From: CAZKUN01 sp964555935
GTDB taxonomy: Bacteria; Armatimonadota; Zipacnadia; Zipacnadales; VGFC01
Assembly (NCBI GenBank): GCA_964555935.1
Contig: CAZKUN010000046.1
Location: 1-46,291, forward strand
Reading direction: 5' to 3'
Length of the DNA: 46,291 bases
A program made the translations under genes and the position numbers. Position 1 is the stretch's first letter, and each line of letters opens with the position of its first letter. The notes beneath the pieces are model-generated. The model was not told the origin of the DNA and did no database searches. It saw nothing but the letters and a program-made list of their open reading frames with translations. This document shows, in pieces, positions 44,040 to 46,291 of this stretch.

Positions 44040-44885
44040 ATGTGCGAGTTCTGCCATAAGCACGGTGACGGAAAGAAGTGGTATCTGCAGGCCAAGAATT
44101 ACGGCGAGGACCTCACCGGCGACCTGCGCCGTCGGCGGATCATCGATGAGATGCTCCTCAACTCCGAGTTGATCGAGAAGGGCTTCAAGCTGCTCGAGCG
44201 CATCGAGAAAGCGCCCACCTTCGTCCAGGTCGCGATCAAGGGCGCCATGTCCCGCCGCCTCAAGCGCGACCACTTCGGCCAGGTCATCCCCATTGAGGAT
44301 CTCGAGCAGGTCTTCGGCTTCGTCAATAGCATCGTCCGCGTCCCCTGCATGTGTCGCTGGATCGGCTCGCGCGAGGAAGTCGGTTACTGCTACGGCTTGA
44401 CGCTCGGGCCGAATGGCGACCAGTTCCGCGATATCCTCGGTGAGATGGAGAGCGCCTACGGCGAGGGTCCCGATACCTCCCGCCTTGAGGAAGTCAGCCC
44501 CGAGGAAGCCCTCAAGGCGATCAAGGGCCACGAGAAAGAGGGCCTTTGCCACACGATCTGGACCATCGGAACGCCCTTCATCGGCGGCCTCTGCAACTGC
44601 GACCGCGCCGACTGCTTGGCCATGAACGCCAGCGTTCAGCGGGGCCTCAAGACCATGTGGCGGGCTGAGTACGTCGCCGAGGTCGACGAAGAGAAATGCA
44701 TCGGTTGCCGAGAATGCATGCAGGGCTGCCAGTTCGGCGCCATGGCCTACCGAGCCCGTGACGAGAACATCTTCATCGATCAGCGGATATGTTGGGGATG
44801 TGGCGTCTGCCGAACGTTTTGCCCACATGAAGCCATCACTCTCAGGCCCCGTGGCGAGGTCCCCGTCGCAGCCAACGTATGGTGA
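44040..44885 (+). CDS. Double [4Fe-4S] ferredoxin-type protein with Cys-rich N-terminal region
   Basis: A 281-residue cytoplasmic protein. The C terminus holds two classical clusters, Cys220/223/226/230 (CIGCRECMQGC) and Cys251/254/257/261 (CWGCGVCRTFC). The N-terminal 200 residues start MCEFCHKHGDGKKWYLQAKN and have further Cys pairs, CMCRW near 103 and CNCDRADC near 185, so an additional metal site is likely. Proteins with this start occur in many anaerobes, with unclear function in electron transfer. A Met ten codons earlier (44010) is possible, but GGAGAT precedes the ATG at 44040, which gives the family-like start. No partner oxidoreductase adjoins it. It could serve the orphan glycyl radical system or sugar oxidoreductases, but nothing in the window shows this. 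Confidence 0.85.
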   Translation: MCEFCHKHGDGKKWYLQAKNYGEDLTGDLRRRRIIDEMLLNSELIEKGFKLLERIEKAPTFVQVAIKGAMSRRLKRDHFGQVIPIEDLEQVFGFVNSIVRVPCMCRWIGSREEVGYCYGLTLGPNGDQFRDILGEMESAYGEGPDTSRLEEVSPEEALKAIKGHEKEGLCHTIWTIGTPFIGGLCNCDRADCLAMNASVQRGLKTMWRAEYVAEVDEEKCIGCRECMQGCQFGAMAYRARDENIFIDQRICWGCGVCRTFCPHEAITLRPRGEVPVAANVW

Positions 44886-45006
44886 TCTCCCCTGGCAGGT
44901 ATGCGGGCCAACATAGCGAAATGGCCGGGACGCGCAACACGTTTCCGCGGCGCGGTCGAGCGCGTATTAGAGCGACAGCCAGAGAACAGACAAGGAGCGA
45001 AGTCTG

Positions 45007-45945
45007 ATGGAAAGACACTGGACTGAGTTGATGGACATTGGGATCGTTCACTTCATGATCTACCCGGTCATCAAGGATGACAACCCGGAGCTGACGATCC
45101 AGACCGCCGAGACGATCGCGAAAGACCCGTTCTTCAACGTGCTTGAAGTGCGCCGGTCGGAGTATCCTGGCGTTCACGAGAAGCTCGCGGAGATCGCCGA
45201 GGTCAGCGGGCTCAACATCGGCATCGGCGCCCAGCCCGGGCTCTTGCTCAACAAGCTCAGCCTCAACGATCCCGACGAAGCCGGCCGCCAGGCCGCGATT
45301 GCCGAGGTCAAGAAGTCCGTCGACGCCGCGTATGAAGTCGGCGCTCGGATGGCCGCTTGCCTCTCAGGCCCGGATGTCGACGACGACGCCGAACGCCCGG
45401 CGGCCGTCGATCGCCTGGTCGAATCGCTCGTTGAGATCTGCAAGCACGCGCAGGAGCAGGCCAAGGACTACACGGTCTGGATCTCGCTTGAGACTTTCGA
45501 CCACAAGATCGACAAGAAATGCCTCATCGGCCCGACCGATCTTGCCGTCGAGGTGTCCGAGCGCGTCCGGGAGGAAGTCCCGAACTTCGGGCTCTGCGTC
45601 GACCTCTCGCACCTGCCGCTGCTCGGCGAAGACTCCATGACCTGCCTGGCCACCGCGGGCGAGCACCTGATCCACATCCACGCCGGCAACGCGATCATGC
45701 ATGACGAAGAGCACGAGGGCTACGGCGACATGCACCCGCGCTTCGGCCACCCCGACGGTGAGAATGGCGTCACTGAACTTGCGGACTTTTTCAAAGCGCT
45801 CATCTACATCGGCTACTTCGAGTCGGACGTTCCGACCCGCAAGCCGGTCGTGACCTTTGAGGTCAAGCCGCTCGGCGACGAGTCGCCTGAGATGGTGATC
45901 GCCAACACGAAGCGCACGATGCAAGACGCCTGGGGACTTCTGTAG
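45007..45945 (+). CDS. Sugar phosphate isomerase/epimerase-like TIM barrel (AP-endonuclease-2 type)
   Basis: A 312-residue soluble TIM barrel. The probable metal ligands follow the family order: Glu162 (WISLETFDH), Asp199 (LCVDLSHLPLL), His224 (LIHIHAGNAI) and Glu285 (VTFEVKPLG). These enzymes isomerise or epimerise sugars or their phosphates, or dehydrate inosose, using a divalent metal. AGGAG precedes the ATG. The glycerate kinase gene follows after ten bases, which suggests a shared catabolic pathway, such as conversion of hydroxypyruvate or tartronate semialdehyde sugars to glycerate. That particular pathway is inference. The 121 bp upstream hold no recognised feature apart from the ribosome site. 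Confidence 0.87.
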   Translation: MERHWTELMDIGIVHFMIYPVIKDDNPELTIQTAETIAKDPFFNVLEVRRSEYPGVHEKLAEIAEVSGLNIGIGAQPGLLLNKLSLNDPDEAGRQAAIAEVKKSVDAAYEVGARMAACLSGPDVDDDAERPAAVDRLVESLVEICKHAQEQAKDYTVWISLETFDHKIDKKCLIGPTDLAVEVSERVREEVPNFGLCVDLSHLPLLGEDSMTCLATAGEHLIHIHAGNAIMHDEEHEGYGDMHPRFGHPDGENGVTELADFFKALIYIGYFESDVPTRKPVVTFEVKPLGDESPEMVIANTKRTMQDAWGLL

Positions 45946-45955
45946 CGGAGTGTCG

Positions 45956-46291
45956 ATGAAGATTGTCATCGCGCCGGATTCATTCAAAGGTTCGCTGACC
46001 TCGCCCGAGGTCTGCCGAGCGATTGACGAGGGCGTTCGTCGGGCCTTGCCGGATGCCGAGACAGTACTCGTGCCCATGGCCGATGGCGGCGACGGCACCG
46101 CCCGCACCCTCGTTGAGGGTACCGGAGGCGAGTTGCTATCCGCCGCCGTGACCGGTCCGTTGGGCGAGATCGTCGATGCCGAGTACGGCATCCTTGGCGA
46201 CCAGTCTACCGGCGTTATCGAGATGGCCGCCGCGTCCGGACTCGTGCTTGTCCCACCGACCGAGCGGAATCCGCTCCACACGACGACGCGC
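45956..46291 (+). CDS. garK: Glycerate kinase, N-terminal part (runs off the window)
   Basis: The last 336 bases encode 112 residues of the GarK/GlxK glycerate kinase family: MKIVIAPDSFKGSLTSPEVC, then PMADGGDGTARTLVEGTGG and GVIEMAAASGLVLVPPTERN. The family phosphorylates D-glycerate with ATP (usually to 2-phosphoglycerate) in the cytoplasm, feeding lower glycolysis or PEP. GGAG precedes the ATG, ten bases after the stop of the isomerase gene, so the two are one operon. The product normally has about 380 residues, so two thirds lie outside the window. Whether garK or glxK is the better symbol is undetermined. Confidence 0.93.
   Translation, partial: MKIVIAPDSFKGSLTSPEVCRAIDEGVRRALPDAETVLVPMADGGDGTARTLVEGTGGELLSAAVTGPLGEIVDAEYGILGDQSTGVIEMAAASGLVLVPPTERNPLHTTTR

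Overview
This GC-rich window carries about 27 protein-coding loci, most reading as accessory carbohydrate metabolism. It looks like a scaffold from a metagenome or draft genome, because two runs of exactly ten Ns interrupt one conserved gene. The host is Gram-negative-like: secreted proteins have Sec or Tat signals, and there is a probable outer-membrane barrel. A prepilin-like protein with an FTLIELLVVIAIIAILAAI helix and an H-x9-DG tail, giant heparinase-like lyases, BNR sialidases, a DUF3604-type protein, a DUF6259-type hydrolase and an HzsA-like dihaem protein together point to Armatimonadota, Planctomycetota, Hydrogenedentota or a related uncultured phylum. The FPVF/KARQ/CLSNLKQIG wording of the pilin-like protein leans towards Armatimonadota. 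This is inference; no 16S gene or other phylogenetic marker is present.

Layout. Positions 1-6.2 kb: the end of a P-II protein whose frame is open at the window edge, a small barrel-like protein, a minus-strand nitrilase and acyl-CoA ligase pair, a nucleoside:H+ symporter-type MFS permease, and a secreted Met-rich pilin-like protein. Positions 6.2-12.8 kb: a minus-strand group of a polytopic membrane protein, a large membrane glycosyltransferase, a prepilin-like protein and a 1015-residue heparinase-like lyase. Positions 13.1-16.8 kb: GTP-dependent PEP carboxykinase (pckG) broken by the N runs, then a fucose/arabinose-isomerase-fold protein. Positions 16.8-19.1 kb: a DUF3604-type gene with two in-frame stops, followed by REP-like palindromes. 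Positions 19.1-21.5 kb: an orphan glycyl radical enzyme.

Positions 21.5-32 kb: a minus-strand group of a transglutaminase-like protein, a sialic acid mutarotase-like kelch protein, a double-propeller sialidase and a 1352-residue lyase. A palindromic tandem array separates the last two. Positions 32.1-43.8 kb: a plus-strand run of a Tat aldo/keto reductase, a Gfo/Idh/MocA oxidoreductase, a DUF5060/GH5-like hydrolase, a DUF6259-like hydrolase and an HzsA-like dihaem protein. A 91-bp inverted-repeat element follows. Positions 44-46.3 kb: a double [4Fe-4S] protein, a sugar-phosphate isomerase-like protein and the start of glycerate kinase.

Functionally, exported lyases, sialidases and hydrolases would release uronates, sialic acid and other sugars from complex glycans. 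Permease, isomerases, oxidoreductases, glycerate kinase and PEP carboxykinase would then feed the products to central metabolism. This pathway reading is inferred from families and neighbourhood. The most unusual items are the secreted mutarotase and the signal-less sialidase lying in one frame separated by TGA-CTG-ATG, the three-copy 44-bp palindromic array, the orphan glycyl radical enzyme, the lone HzsA-like protein, and the doubly stopped DUF3604 gene.
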